From Gammaproteobacteria bacterium (GTDB lineage: Bacteria; Pseudomonadota; Gammaproteobacteria; Pseudomonadales; Azotimanducaceae), in contig REEU01000181.1 in assembly GCA_007694905.1 (NCBI GenBank), forward strand, positions 1 through 41,290: a stretch of 41,290 bases of DNA, written 5' to 3'. This document shows positions 28,508-37,062 of the stretch, piece by piece. Positions within the stretch are counted from its first letter, which is position 1, and each line of letters opens with the position of its first letter. Under the pieces are notes generated by a model, which was given only the letters and a program-made list of their open reading frames with translations, was not told where the DNA came from and ran no database searches. Position numbers and translations under genes: made by a program.

Positions 28508-29792
28508 CGCTTTCCAACGCATGGTGAAGCGCCTGCTGGTCCTGCCGCTGCTGCTGCTGGGAACGACCGCATTGGCCTTCCAGGAACTCGACCGGGTCGT
28601 GGCCATCGTCGACGACGACGTGGTGCTCGTTTCCGAGCTCGTGGAGCGCATGAGTTACATCGAGCAGCAGTTCCAGGCCAACAACGCCCAGCTGCCGCCG
28701 CGTGACGTGTTGGCCAGCCAGGTGCTCGAACGCCTGATCCTCGACAGCATTCAGCTACAGATGGGGCAACGCGCTGGCGTGCGCATCTCCGACGAGGAGC
28801 TGACCCGGGCTGTGCAGAGCATTGCCCAGCAGGCCGGCCTGAATCTGGATCAGTTTCAGCAGGCGCTGGCCCAGGACGGCATGAATTATCGGGATTTCCG
28901 GGAACAGATCCGCCGCGAGATGATCGTCGGCCGGGTGCAGCAGAACCGGGTCAGCGACCGCATCTACATCTCGCCCCAGGAGCTGCAGAACTTCCTCGAA
29001 TCGCCGGTGGGTCGCGCTGCCACCTCCGACGATTACCGGGTCGGCCACATTCTCCTCGCGATTTCCGACGACGCCTCGCCGGCGGCGGCCCGGGCGGCCG
29101 AGGAGCGGGCTAACGAGATCGTGCGCGAACTGCGCGAGGGGGCGGATTTCGCCCAGATGGCGGCGGCCCACTCGGCCGACCAGCGGGCGCTCGAAGGCGG
29201 TGATCTCGGCTGGCGCAAGGCTGGCCAGATTCCGAGCCTGTTCGCGGAACAGGTGCTGGAGGCCAGCGCCGGCGAAGTGCTCGACCCCATCCGCAGCGCG
29301 TCCGGTTTCCACATCGTCAAGGTCACGGACAAACGTGGCGCGGGCAATACTGTGGTGGATCAGACCCGTGCCCGCCACATTCTCATTCAGCCTTCCGAGA
29401 TTCGCAGCGAAGCGGAGTCCGAGAATCTGATCCGCGAGATCTATGCCCGGATCCAGGACGGGGTCTCCTTCGATCAGCTGGCCCGGGACTACTCCGACGA
29501 CCCCGGCAGTGCATTGGCGGGCGGTGATCTCGGCTGGATCATGAGCGGTCAGATGGTGCCTGCGTTCGAGCAGACCATGGGCAACACGTCTACCGGGCGT
29601 GTCTCCGAGCCGTTCCGGAGCCAGTTCGGGTGGCACATTCTCGAGGTCACCGACCGGCGCGCTCAGGATATGAGCACGGAATTCCGCGAGCAGCAGGCGA
29701 TGCGGATCCTGCGCGAACGGCGCTTCGACGAGGCACTCGAGGCGTGGCTGCAGGAGATCCGCGACGAGGCCTACGTCGAGGTGCGGATCTGA
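28497..29792 (+). CDS. surA: Periplasmic chaperone and peptidyl-prolyl isomerase SurA
   Basis: SurA escorts unfolded outer-membrane proteins, including LptD, to the BAM complex. The 431-residue protein has a signal peptide (hydrophobic VLPLLLLGTTALA), an N-terminal chaperone domain (VVAIVDDDVVLVSELVERM), and two parvulin domains beginning VGHILLAISDD and RARHILIQPSEI, the second with GGDLGWIMSGQMVPAFE and GWHILEVTDRR. The start overlaps lptD by 11 bases; ATG 28497 has GGGAG upstream, and ATG 28521 is the alternative. The order lptD-surA-pdxA-rsmA is conserved in gammaproteobacteria. Confidence 0.96.
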   Translation: MTSDAFQRMVKRLLVLPLLLLGTTALAFQELDRVVAIVDDDVVLVSELVERMSYIEQQFQANNAQLPPRDVLASQVLERLILDSIQLQMGQRAGVRISDEELTRAVQSIAQQAGLNLDQFQQALAQDGMNYRDFREQIRREMIVGRVQQNRVSDRIYISPQELQNFLESPVGRAATSDDYRVGHILLAISDDASPAAARAAEERANEIVRELREGADFAQMAAAHSADQRALEGGDLGWRKAGQIPSLFAEQVLEASAGEVLDPIRSASGFHIVKVTDKRGAGNTVVDQTRARHILIQPSEIRSEAESENLIREIYARIQDGVSFDQLARDYSDDPGSALAGGDLGWIMSGQMVPAFEQTMGNTSTGRVSEPFRSQFGWHILEVTDRRAQDMSTEFREQQAMRILRERRFDEALEAWLQEIRDEAYVEVRI

Positions 29793-29820
29793 CGCTGGCA
29801 GGCCTCCTGGTCGACTGTCC

Positions 29821-30813
29821 ATGATGCGCCTTGCCATTACACCCGGTGAGCCGGCCGGCATTGGCCCGGATCTGGTACTTGCCCTGGCCGACATGGCCCG
29901 CGCCAGCCAGTGGGTGGTGGTCGCTGATCCCAAGCTGCTGGCGGAGCGGGCGCGTTGGCTCGAACTCGACGTCGAGCTGATCCCTTTCGATCCTGAGGAC
30001 GACTCGCTCGACGAGCCCGGCACCCTGCGGGTCATGCCCATCGCCACTGCCCGCCCCGTCCGCGCCGGCATCCTTGATTCGGCCAATGCCCGTTACGTCC
30101 TGTCGACCCTGGAGCAGGCCGTGGATGGGTGTATGAACGGCACCTTCGATGGCCTTGTTACCGGGCCGGTGCACAAAGGCATCATCAATGACTCCGGCGT
30201 GCCGTTCTCCGGGCACACGGAGCTGCTGGCCGAGCGCACCGGGACCAGCGTCGTGCTGATGGTGCTCGCGGCTGATGACCTGCGGGTCGCGCTGGTCACG
30301 ACTCACGTGCCGCTGTCCGCGGTGCCCGCGCTGATCACAGAGGCGCGGTTGGACAGGGCCCTGGCCATGTTCCGTGGCGGGCTCATGACCCATTTCGGCA
30401 TCGAGTCGCCGCGCATCCTCGTGGCGGGGCTCAACCCCCATGCGGGGGAGGGCGGCCACCTCGGACGGGAGGAGATCGAAGTCATCGAGCCGGCCTGCGC
30501 GGACGCCCGGGAGCGCGGCTGGGACATCATCGGCCCACTGCCGGCGGACACGCTGTTCACGCCGGATGTACTGTATGGCGCGGATGGTGTCCTCGCCATG
30601 TACCATGACCAGGGTCTGCCGGTGCTCAAGCACGTGGGTTTCGGGCGCGCGGTGAACATCACCTTCGGGCTGCCCATCGTGCGGACGTCGGTGGATCACG
30701 GCACGGCACTGGATCTGGCCGGGTCGGGAGAGGCCGACAGCGGCAGCCTCGCGGCGGCGCTGGCCACCGCCGAAGCCATGATCGAACGCCGCGACGACCG
30801 CCGGGCGCGTTGA
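29821..30813 (+). CDS. pdxA: 4-hydroxythreonine-4-phosphate dehydrogenase
   Basis: PdxA oxidises 4-phosphohydroxy-L-threonine for pyridoxal phosphate synthesis. The 330-residue protein shows TPGEPAGIGPDLVL at the N-terminus, TGPVHKGIINDSG, the metal-binding histidines in GHTELLAERTG, TTHVPLSAVP and MYHDQGLPVLKHVGF, GLNPHAGEGGHLG, and the NAD-side ITFGLPIVRTSVDHGTALD. A metal-binding aspartate and three histidines appear intact. It follows surA by 28 bases and precedes rsmA by 57 bases in the same transcription unit. Confidence 0.97.
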   Translation: MMRLAITPGEPAGIGPDLVLALADMARASQWVVVADPKLLAERARWLELDVELIPFDPEDDSLDEPGTLRVMPIATARPVRAGILDSANARYVLSTLEQAVDGCMNGTFDGLVTGPVHKGIINDSGVPFSGHTELLAERTGTSVVLMVLAADDLRVALVTTHVPLSAVPALITEARLDRALAMFRGGLMTHFGIESPRILVAGLNPHAGEGGHLGREEIEVIEPACADARERGWDIIGPLPADTLFTPDVLYGADGVLAMYHDQGLPVLKHVGFGRAVNITFGLPIVRTSVDHGTALDLAGSGEADSGSLAAALATAEAMIERRDDRRAR

Positions 30814-30870
30814 TCCGCCTCGCTGTGGCGTTCAGGACGAGTCGCTCGGCAGTACTCTGGGAGAGTCGCG

Positions 30871-31722
30871 ATGAGAGCAACAGTCCGTGGACGTGCCCCG
30901 CAGTTCGGTGGCGAAGGTCTCGTCCATCATCGGCCACGCCGTCGCTTTGCCCAGAACTTTCTCGTCGATCGCAGCACCATTGATCGTATCGTTGCCAGCA
31001 TCGCTCCCCGCAAAGATGAACATGTGGTCGAGATCGGCCCCGGCCACGGCGCTTTGACGGGCCAGCTCGCGGAACAGGCCGGGGAGCTGGTGCTGGTGGA
31101 GATCGATCGCGATCTGGTCACCACGCTCGAACGGCAGTTTCCTGACGTCCGGGTGCTGTCGGCAGATGCGCTGAAGGTCGATTACGACACCCTGTTCGAC
31201 CCGGGCGTGCGGTATCGGGTGGTGGGCAATCTGCCCTATAACATCTCCACGCCGCTGATCTTCCGCCTGCTGGCTCATGCCAGCCGGATGCAGGACGCGT
31301 ATTTCATGCTCCAGGACGAGGTGGTGGCCCGCCTCTCCGCGCGCCCGGGCCAGAAGGCGTGGGGACGACTGGGCGTCATGGTTCAGTACCACTGCCAGGT
31401 GGAACCTCTGTTTGGCGTCTCCCCGGAAGCATTCACGCCCAAGCCTCAGGTCCGCTCCCGCATCGTTCGACTCCAGCCCTGGGACGCCCTGCCGCATCCC
31501 GCCAGCGACTACGGGCTGTTCGAACGGCTGGTGCGCACCGCGTTCTCGCTGCGCCGCAAGACCCTGCGCAATGCGCTCAAGTCCCTGCCCGACAGCGAGG
31601 CCTTGGTGGCCGAAGACGCGTTCGACTTCAGCGTTCGACCGGAGAATCTCGACGTGGCCGACTTCGTTGCCATCAGCAATGCGCTCGTGCGCCTTCGCCC
31701 CGACCCGGATGAGGAGCGCTGA
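30871..31722 (+). CDS. rsmA: 16S rRNA dimethyladenosine transferase (KsgA)
   Basis: RsmA dimethylates two adjacent adenines (A1518 and A1519 in E. coli numbering) near the 3' end of 16S rRNA late in 30S assembly. The 283-residue protein has RRRFAQNFLVDRSTIDRIV, the SAM motif VVEIGPGHGALT, LVEIDRDLV, the catalytic NLPYNIST and PLFGVSPEAFTPKPQVRSRI, and a C-terminal helical domain with RTAFSLRRKTLRNALK. The first 20 residues are a short divergent extension. A GGGAGAG lies 12 bases before the ATG. The stop is followed 7 bases later by apaH; the usual apaG gene between them is absent. Confidence 0.96.
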   Translation: MRATVRGRAPQFGGEGLVHHRPRRRFAQNFLVDRSTIDRIVASIAPRKDEHVVEIGPGHGALTGQLAEQAGELVLVEIDRDLVTTLERQFPDVRVLSADALKVDYDTLFDPGVRYRVVGNLPYNISTPLIFRLLAHASRMQDAYFMLQDEVVARLSARPGQKAWGRLGVMVQYHCQVEPLFGVSPEAFTPKPQVRSRIVRLQPWDALPHPASDYGLFERLVRTAFSLRRKTLRNALKSLPDSEALVAEDAFDFSVRPENLDVADFVAISNALVRLRPDPDEER

Positions 31723-31729
31723 GAAGAGG

Positions 31730-32539
31730 ATGGCCACGTATGCCGTCGGCGACGTCCAGGGCTGTCTCGACCCGCTCGAGCGGGTGCTCGATCAGGTCCG
31801 CTTCGATCCTGGCGCGGATCACCTCTGGCTGGTGGGGGATCTGGTCAACCGGGGCCCGGACTCCCTGGGCACGCTCCGGTTCGTGCGCGAGCTCGGACCC
31901 GCCGCGGTGGCCGTACTCGGCAATCACGACCTGCATCTGCTGGCGGTGGCCCTGACGGACCGCGCGCCGCGGCGCAAGGACACGCTGGAGCCCATTCTCA
32001 CGGCGCCGGACCGGGATGAGCTGCTGGACTGGCTGCGACGCCGCCCGCTGGTCCATCACGACCCGGCGCTGGACGCGGTGATGGTCCACGCCGGCATTCC
32101 GTTCACGTTCTCCCTCGATGACGCCCTGGCCCGGTCCCGGGAGGTGGAGGTGGTGATCGGCGGCTCCGATCCCGCGGCCTTCTTCGATCACATGTACGGC
32201 AACGAGCCGGCGAAGTGGGACCCGGAACTCTGCGGCGTCGATCGTCTCCGGGTGATCGTCAACTTCTTCACCCGCATGCGCTTCATCGACCACGAGGGTC
32301 GCCTGGATCTCGCCACCAAGGAAGGCGTCGAGGAGGCGCCGGGCGGGTTCTTCCCCTGGTTCGAGCGTGTGCACCCCGACTTCGAACGTCGCCGCATCGT
32401 GTTCGGCCACTGGGCGGCCCTGGAGGGTCGCGGGACGCCGGCCAACTGCCTGGCCCTGGATACCGGCTGCTGCTGGGGGCGCTGTCTGACCCTGATGCGG
32501 CTGGACGACGGCCAGCGCTTCAGCACCGACTGCGACTGA
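31730..32539 (+). CDS. apaH: Symmetrical diadenosine tetraphosphatase
   Basis: ApaH splits Ap4A and related dinucleotides into two ADP and can decap NpnN-RNA. The 269-residue metallophosphatase has the motifs in order: [57 protein letters not shown] and FGHWAALEG, with metal-binding Asp, His and Asn present. ATG 31730 is chosen because GAGAAGAGG precedes it and the conserved first strand follows at once. Its stop overlaps the cca start (TGATG). Confidence 0.95.
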   Translation: MATYAVGDVQGCLDPLERVLDQVRFDPGADHLWLVGDLVNRGPDSLGTLRFVRELGPAAVAVLGNHDLHLLAVALTDRAPRRKDTLEPILTAPDRDELLDWLRRRPLVHHDPALDAVMVHAGIPFTFSLDDALARSREVEVVIGGSDPAAFFDHMYGNEPAKWDPELCGVDRLRVIVNFFTRMRFIDHEGRLDLATKEGVEEAPGGFFPWFERVHPDFERRRIVFGHWAALEGRGTPANCLALDTGCCWGRCLTLMRLDDGQRFSTDCD

Positions 32540-33726
32540 TGCAGGTCTATCTGGTGGGCGGCGCGGTCCGCGACGAACTGCTCGGGCGTCCGGTCAGTGA
32601 ACGGGACTGGGTCGTGGTCGGCGCCACGCCGGAGGCCATGATCGAGCTCGGCTTCCGGCCGGTGGGGCGCGACTTCCCGGTCTTCATCGACCCGGACACG
32701 GGCGAGGAGTACGCGCTGGCGCGGACCGAGCGCAAGACCGCGCCGGGCCACCAGGGGTTCGCGTTTCACGCGGCGCCGGACGTGACCCTGGAGCAGGATC
32801 TCGTCCGCCGTGATCTCACCGTGAACGCCATGGCGCAGACAGCGGACGGTGACATCATCGATCCCCATGGCGGTCGGGCTGACCTGGAAGCGCGGGTGCT
32901 GCGCCACGTGTCGCCGGCGTTCTTAGAGGATCCGCTGCGGGTGCTCCGGGTGGCACGCTTTGCGGCCCGCTACCACGGTCTCGGGTTCCGGATTGCTGAT
33001 GAGACCTTGGAGCTGATGCGCACGCTGGCCCGTTCCGGCGAGCTCGATGCCCTGACCCCGGAGCGGGTCTGGCAGGAGCTCGAGCGCACCCTGGCCGGAG
33101 CGGATCCGCGCGTGTTCTTCGACGTGCTGCGTGAAGTCGAGGCCCTGCCGCCACTGTTGCCGGAGCTTGCGGAATTGCCGGCGGATCACGCCGCGTTTCG
33201 GGTGCTATCTAAGGTGGGCGCTGCGCAGCAGGAACCTGCCCTGCTGCGTTGGATCGCACTGGTCACTGCAGCGGCGAGGGACCAGCGGCAGCTGCCGGTG
33301 GCTGACGATGCGGCCGACGCCGCTGCTGCGGGCAAAGTGGCGGTTGCGATCTGTGAGCGTCTGCGAACGTCCCGGGACCATCGTGACGGCGCGTTGGCGT
33401 TGGCCCGCGGCTTCGCACCGCTCAGCGTTCCGGACCATCTGACGCCGCAGGACCTGCTGCGGGCGGCAGAGGTTGCGGATGCGGCGCGGCGGCCAGACCG
33501 GCTGGCGCGACTGGCGGTGGTGACGTCCGCGCTCCTCGGCGTGCTCGGTGCATCCGCTGACCGCCGGCAGCGCAGCGAGGCGGTGCTGGCCGCGCTGCCG
33601 GCTGCGTTGCGGGTGGACGTGTCGGCACATGCCGAGGGGCTGGATGGGTCCGCCATCGGCGAGATGGTGCGAACGCGACGGCTGGCGGCCGTGGAGGCGT
33701 TGCTGCAGGAGGTCGAGGATGGCTGA
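32539..33726 (+). CDS. cca: CCA-adding tRNA nucleotidyltransferase, lacking the HD domain
   Basis: Cca completes or repairs the 3' CCA of tRNA. The 395-residue class II enzyme shows [20 protein letters not shown] (with the catalytic RDW/DxD area), [51 protein letters not shown] and [14 protein letters not shown], very close to the E. coli enzyme up to about residue 220. Beyond LPELAEL the HPEIDTGIHTL and HDLGK motifs of the E. coli HD phosphohydrolase domain are not found; the C-terminus is Ala/Arg-rich. So nucleotidyltransferase is expected but no phosphatase/phosphodiesterase activity. It overlaps apaH at its start and the SDR gene at its end. Confidence 0.93.
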   Translation: MQVYLVGGAVRDELLGRPVSERDWVVVGATPEAMIELGFRPVGRDFPVFIDPDTGEEYALARTERKTAPGHQGFAFHAAPDVTLEQDLVRRDLTVNAMAQTADGDIIDPHGGRADLEARVLRHVSPAFLEDPLRVLRVARFAARYHGLGFRIADETLELMRTLARSGELDALTPERVWQELERTLAGADPRVFFDVLREVEALPPLLPELAELPADHAAFRVLSKVGAAQQEPALLRWIALVTAAARDQRQLPVADDAADAAAAGKVAVAICERLRTSRDHRDGALALARGFAPLSVPDHLTPQDLLRAAEVADAARRPDRLARLAVVTSALLGVLGASADRRQRSEAVLAALPAALRVDVSAHAEGLDGSAIGEMVRTRRLAAVEALLQEVEDG

Positions 33727-34462
33727 GCGGCGGCCGATTGCGCTGGTCACGGGTGGGGCCGTGCGCGTCGGCGCGGCGATAAGCCGCTGTCTGCACGCCG
33801 ACGGCTTCGATGTGGCGCTGCACTACCGGCGCTCGCGGCAGCCGGCCGAGGAGCTGGCGGCCGAACTCAATGACGTCCGGGCCGACTCCGCTTTTCTGGT
33901 GTCGGGTGATCTGGCGGAAACGGACGGGCCTCAGGCCATCGCGGCCGGCTTCCTCGACCGCAGCGCTGCCTGCGATCTGCTGGTGAACAACGCCTCGTCG
34001 TTCTTCCCCACTGCCGTCGACGAAGCTGACGACGCGGCCTGGGACGAACTGTTCGGCAGCAACCTGCGCGGGCCGTTCTTCCTGATCCAGGCCCTGCTGC
34101 CGGCGCTGCAGGCCGGGCAGGGCGCCATCGTGAACCTGGTGGACATCCACGCCGAGCGACCGCTGGCGGGCTATCCGGTGTATTCCATGGCCAAGGCGGG
34201 ACTGGCCATGCTGACCCGGTCTCTGGCCCGGGAGCTGGCGCCGGGGATCCGGGTCAACGGCGTCGCGCCCGGCGCCATCCTCTGGCCGGAGGACCCGGAC
34301 GACGCCTGGGGGCGGGAGCAGGAGGCCATCCTCAAGCGGGTGCCGCTGGGCCGCACCGGCACCCCCGAGGACATCGCCGGCGCCGTCCTCTATCTCGCCC
34401 GCGCGCCCTACGTCACCGGCCAGATCCTCGCCGTCGACGGCGGCCGCAGCGTCGTCATCTGA
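33719..34462 (+). CDS. Pteridine-reductase-like short-chain dehydrogenase (PTR1/FolM group)
   Basis: The 247-residue SDR has [15 protein letters not shown] for [19 protein letters not shown] (the PTR1 HYxRS feature), [14 protein letters not shown], and the catalytic set [20 protein letters not shown]. Asp replaces the usual Ser, and the Asp-to-Tyr spacing (13) and YxxxK match the Asp181/Tyr194/Lys198 pattern of Leishmania PTR1. It ends [14 protein letters not shown]. The likely reaction is NADPH-dependent reduction of dihydropterins (dihydromonapterin or dihydrofolate). Its ATG lies 8 bases inside cca. folB, another pterin gene, faces it across the repeat region, supporting the role. Confidence 0.85.
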   Translation: MAERRPIALVTGGAVRVGAAISRCLHADGFDVALHYRRSRQPAEELAAELNDVRADSAFLVSGDLAETDGPQAIAAGFLDRSAACDLLVNNASSFFPTAVDEADDAAWDELFGSNLRGPFFLIQALLPALQAGQGAIVNLVDIHAERPLAGYPVYSMAKAGLAMLTRSLARELAPGIRVNGVAPGAILWPEDPDDAWGREQEAILKRVPLGRTGTPEDIAGAVLYLARAPYVTGQILAVDGGRSVVI

Positions 34463-34570
34463 TCCGTCGGGCGCAGTCCGCGATCGCTGCGTCGCCTGCA
34501 GTCTCCCACAACGACTCGTTCGACCATGGCCTGTGGGAGAGTCCAGGTCGCGCGCAGCGCGGACGGACCG
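34463..34570 (+). repeat. Interspersed hairpin repeat, copy D
   Basis: Family member with arms CTCCCACA (34503-34510) and TGTGGGAG (34532-34539) and the GCGCGCAGCGCGGACGG segment. The CTTCGGCG piece is shortened. It lies just after the SDR stop in the gap towards the convergent folB. Confidence 0.75.
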
Positions 34571-34590
34571 ATTGGCGTGGCGACGAATTC

Positions 34591-34700
34591 TGGATCAGTC
34601 CGCGCTCGCGAGGCCGCCCTGCGGGCGACCTCAGCTCCCACTGGCGTAACGCCAAACGCTCGCGAGGCGCAGTGGGAGCGATTCGACTGGATCGAATCGC
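34591..34700 (+). repeat. Variant repeat unit with perfect inverted repeats, copy D'
   Basis: It starts like the family (GGATCAGTCCGCGCTCGC) and then diverges. GCTCCCACTG (34634-34643) and CAGTGGGAGC (34670-34679) are exact complements, and GCGATTCGA (34678-34686) with TCGAATCGC (34692-34700) forms a second hairpin over a 5-base loop. Confidence 0.65.
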
Positions 34701-34727
34701 GTCGCACGAAGTGCGCCCCGGAGGGGT

Positions 34728-34780
34728 GCGCGCCATGGATGGCGCGCAACAGCACACGTCCGCGAAGCGGGCGTGGCGAT
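34728..34780. repeat. Palindrome and shared segment near the folB 3' end
   Basis: GCGCGCCAT (34728-34736) and ATGGCGCGC (34739-34747) pair over two bases. The following ACGTCCGCGAAGCGGGCG (from 34756) recurs with few changes at 41049-41073 beside copy E, so it belongs to the same mosaic repeat system. Confidence 0.6.
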
Positions 34781-35133
34781 TATGCGGGGCGCTCGATGAC
34801 CAGGCGTACCGGCGCGGCATCCGCGACTGCGCCGGGCTTGTGCAGGACGATCCGTACCCACGGCAGCGTGAACGCCTGCAGCAACTCCGCCGCGAGATCC
34901 TCCGCGAACGTCTCGATCAGCAGCCGCTGCGACGCCTCCGCGAACGCACGCATCCGCGTCACCACTTCGGAGTAGTCCAACGCCAAGGTGAGGTCGTCTG
35001 CCGCCGCCGCCGGCCGCGCGTCCACCGGCAGATCCAGATCCAGCAGCAGCGTCTGCCGCACCCGCCGCTCCCAGTCCAGCACGCCGATCCGCGTCGTCAC
35101 GGCAACCGCCCGCAGCTCGATGCGATCATTCAT
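34780..35133 (-). CDS. folB: Dihydroneopterin aldolase
   Basis: FolB cleaves 7,8-dihydroneopterin to 6-hydroxymethyl-dihydropterin in folate synthesis and also epimerises its substrate. The 117-residue protein matches the family: [20 protein letters not shown], the [14 protein letters not shown] strand-helix (Tyr region), [14 protein letters not shown] with the substrate-anchoring Glu, and [11 protein letters not shown] with the conserved Lys near residue 98. The ATG overlaps the tsaD stop (ATGA), so it is translationally coupled to tsaD; a longer upstream frame is rejected because it lies within tsaD. Confidence 0.94.
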   Translation of the reverse strand: MNDRIELRAVAVTTRIGVLDWERRVRQTLLLDLDLPVDARPAAAADDLTLALDYSEVVTRMRAFAEASQRLLIETFAEDLAAELLQAFTLPWVRIVLHKPGAVADAAPVRLVIERPA

Positions 35134-36161
35134 GCCACCGGCTCGATGGCCGGCAGGGAATCCAGCGGCCAGCGCGCCCGTGTGCCGATATCCAGGTCCG
35201 ACTGCTCCCCGGCCGCCAGCCTGCACGCACCCGCATAGGCGATCATGGCGCCGTTGTCCGTGCACAGGGCCGGTCGGGCGTAGAACACGCCGGCCCCGAT
35301 TTTCTTAAGCCGCGTCTCCAGGTCCTTGCGCAGGCGCTTGTTCGCCGACACGCCGCCGGCGATCACCAGCCGGGTCCGGCCGTGCTCTTGAAGCGCCCGC
35401 TCGCACTTGATCGCCAGCGTCTCCACCACCGCCTCCTCGAAGCCGCGGGCGATGTCCGCGCGCGTCGCCGCATCCATCGTCTCGCCGAACTTCTGTACTT
35501 CCGTGAGCACCCGGGTCTTCAGCCCCGAGAAGCTGAAATCCAGCCCAGGCCGGTCGGTCATGGGCCGCGGAAAGCGGAACCGGGTCGGGTCCCCCGACTC
35601 CGCAAGGCGCGCCAGCTCCGGCCCGCCGGGATAAGGCAGACCAAGCAGCTTCGCGGTCTTGTCGAACGCCTCGCCGGCGGCGTCGTCCAGCGACTCACCC
35701 AGCATCCGGTAGCAGCCGACGCCGGTGACGTCCACCAGTTGCGTATGGCCGCCAGAGACCAGCAGCGCGATGAAGGGGAAGGCCGGCGGCTCCGGTTCCA
35801 GCATGGGTGCCAGCAGATGCCCCTCCATGTGATGCACCCCGAGAGCCGGAATGCCCAACGCCCAGGCCAGGCTGCGGCCGAACGCGGCACCTACCATCAG
35901 TGCGCCGGCCAGGCCCGGACCTGCGGTATAGGCGATGCCGTCGAGATCGCGGCGGTCGAGTTTCGCCTCCGCCAGCACCTGCTCGAGCAGCGGCAGCAGC
36001 CGGCGGATATGGTCCCGCGAGGCAAGTTCAGGCACCACGCCACCATAGGCCGCGTGCAGATCCACCTGGCTGTGCAGGGCTTCCGCGAGCAGACCGGCTT
36101 GCGTGTCGTAGATGGCGAGGCCGGTCTCGTCGCAGGATGTCTCGATGCCGAGGACGCGCAT
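35130..36161 (-). CDS. tsaD: tRNA N6-adenosine threonylcarbamoyltransferase TsaD
   Basis: TsaD transfers threonylcarbamoyl to A37 of ANN-reading tRNAs in the TsaBDE complex. The 343-residue ASKHA-fold protein has [32 protein letters not shown], the metal ligands in [11 protein letters not shown] near residue 110, [54 protein letters not shown] and [12 protein letters not shown] with the last metal Asp. Length equals the family norm (337 in E. coli). It is divergent from rpsU, as in most gammaproteobacteria, with folB downstream. Confidence 0.97.
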   Translation of the reverse strand: MRVLGIETSCDETGLAIYDTQAGLLAEALHSQVDLHAAYGGVVPELASRDHIRRLLPLLEQVLAEAKLDRRDLDGIAYTAGPGLAGALMVGAAFGRSLAWALGIPALGVHHMEGHLLAPMLEPEPPAFPFIALLVSGGHTQLVDVTGVGCYRMLGESLDDAAGEAFDKTAKLLGLPYPGGPELARLAESGDPTRFRFPRPMTDRPGLDFSFSGLKTRVLTEVQKFGETMDAATRADIARGFEEAVVETLAIKCERALQEHGRTRLVIAGGVSANKRLRKDLETRLKKIGAGVFYARPALCTDNGAMIAYAGACRLAAGEQSDLDIGTRARWPLDSLPAIEPVA

Positions 36162-36215
36162 GGCAGGGTGATCACCGCTGTCGGGGGGGGGCGCGAATCA
36201 TAGCATCGTGATGCT

Positions 36216-36244
36216 TTGCATTCGCACAGGGTGCGGGCTAGAAT
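36216..36244 (+). promoter_or_regulatory. Candidate rpsU promoter
   Basis: TTGCAT at 36216-36221 and TAGAAT at 36239-36244 are 17 bases apart; the -10 matches five of six positions, the -35 only three. It lies 38 bases before the rpsU start within the 120-base divergent gap to tsaD, and would drive the rpsU-yqeY-dnaG-rpoD group. Confidence 0.5.
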
Positions 36245-36281
36245 TCGCGCCCTTTCCGATCCACAGGTGCTGCAAGGGTCC

Positions 36282-36497
36282 ATGCCGACAGTCAAGGTCA
36301 AAGAAAACGAGCCGTTCGACGTGGCTCTCCGTCGGTTCAAGCGTTCCTGCGAGAAGGCAGGAATCCTCTCCGAGGTCCGTCGTCGCGAGTATTATGAGAA
36401 GCCCACCTCCGTCCGCAAGCGCAAGCAGGCGGCGGCCGTGAAGCGTCACCTCAAGAAGCTGCAGCGCGAACAGAAGAAGCTCGAGCGCAGTTTCTGA
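36282..36497 (+). CDS. rpsU: Small ribosomal subunit protein bS21
   Basis: bS21 is a late-joining 30S protein needed for initiation at the Shine-Dalgarno helix. The 71-residue basic protein reads [19 protein letters not shown] at the start, [20 protein letters not shown] in the middle and ends in Lys/Arg-rich helix [18 protein letters not shown], identical in plan to E. coli S21 (71 residues). ATG 36282 is chosen for that length; a longer frame upstream would run through the promoter. It heads the macromolecular-synthesis cluster. Confidence 0.98.
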   Translation: MPTVKVKENEPFDVALRRFKRSCEKAGILSEVRRREYYEKPTSVRKRKQAAAVKRHLKKLQREQKKLERSF

Positions 36498-36503
36498 CGC
36501 GTC

Positions 36504-36519
36504 CGCCCCTTAAGGGGCG
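36504..36519. repeat. 16-base palindrome between rpsU and yqeY
   Basis: CGCCCCTTAAGGGGCG is a perfect palindrome 7 bases after the rpsU stop. With no T-tract it may act as a processing or partial termination hairpin that adjusts S21 output relative to the downstream genes. A terminator separates rpsU from dnaG in E. coli at the equivalent place. Confidence 0.55.
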
Positions 36520-36541
36520 TCCGTAGAGGGACCACAGTACT

Positions 36542-36985
36542 GTGGATCTCAAGACCCGCATCAACGAAGCCGTCAAGGATGCCATGCGTGCCCGGGAACG
36601 GGAGCGCCTGGCTGCTCTGCGTCTCGTCACCGCAGAAATCAAGCGGGTCGAGGTGGACGAGCGCATCGAGGTGGATGACGCCCGCGTCCTCGCCATCCTC
36701 GACAAGATGATCAAGCAGCGCCTCGACTCCGAACGCCAGTACCGTGACGCCAATCGCCCCGAGCTTGCGGAAGTCGAAGCATTCGAGATCAGCCTCATCC
36801 GCGAGTTCATGCCCGAGCCGCTCGACGAGGCCGCCATCGCCGAGATGATCGAAGCCGCCATCGCCGAGACCGGCGCCGAGGACATGCGCGCCATGGGCAA
36901 GGTCATGGGCGTACTCAAGCCGAAGATTCAGGGCCGCGCCGACATGGCCGCGGTCAGCGCCCAGGTCAAACAGCGCCTCGGCTGA
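36542..36985 (+). CDS. YqeY/GatB-like domain protein
   Basis: The 147-residue helical protein is the stand-alone relative of the C-terminal tRNA-binding domain of GatB: MDLKTRINEAVKDAMRARER, RLAALRLVTAEIKRVEVDER, DANRPELAEVEAFEISLIREFMP cut across the linker, and MGKVMGVLKPKIQGRADMAAVS at the end (the KxxGRADG-like block of the family). It lacks the GatB kinase-like core. Its role is not established. A GTG start follows AGAGGG by 11 bases. It commonly lies between rpsU and dnaG in Pseudomonas- and Xanthomonas-like genomes, as here. Confidence 0.9.
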   Translation: MDLKTRINEAVKDAMRARERERLAALRLVTAEIKRVEVDERIEVDDARVLAILDKMIKQRLDSERQYRDANRPELAEVEAFEISLIREFMPEPLDEAAIAEMIEAAIAETGAEDMRAMGKVMGVLKPKIQGRADMAAVSAQVKQRLG

Positions 36986-37062
36986 AGCAGGGCGGGTCCG
37001 CCTCCGCGGACGCATGTTATCCTGCCCGACCCCTCCACCGACCGTCGAAGAAGCGCGTGGGT

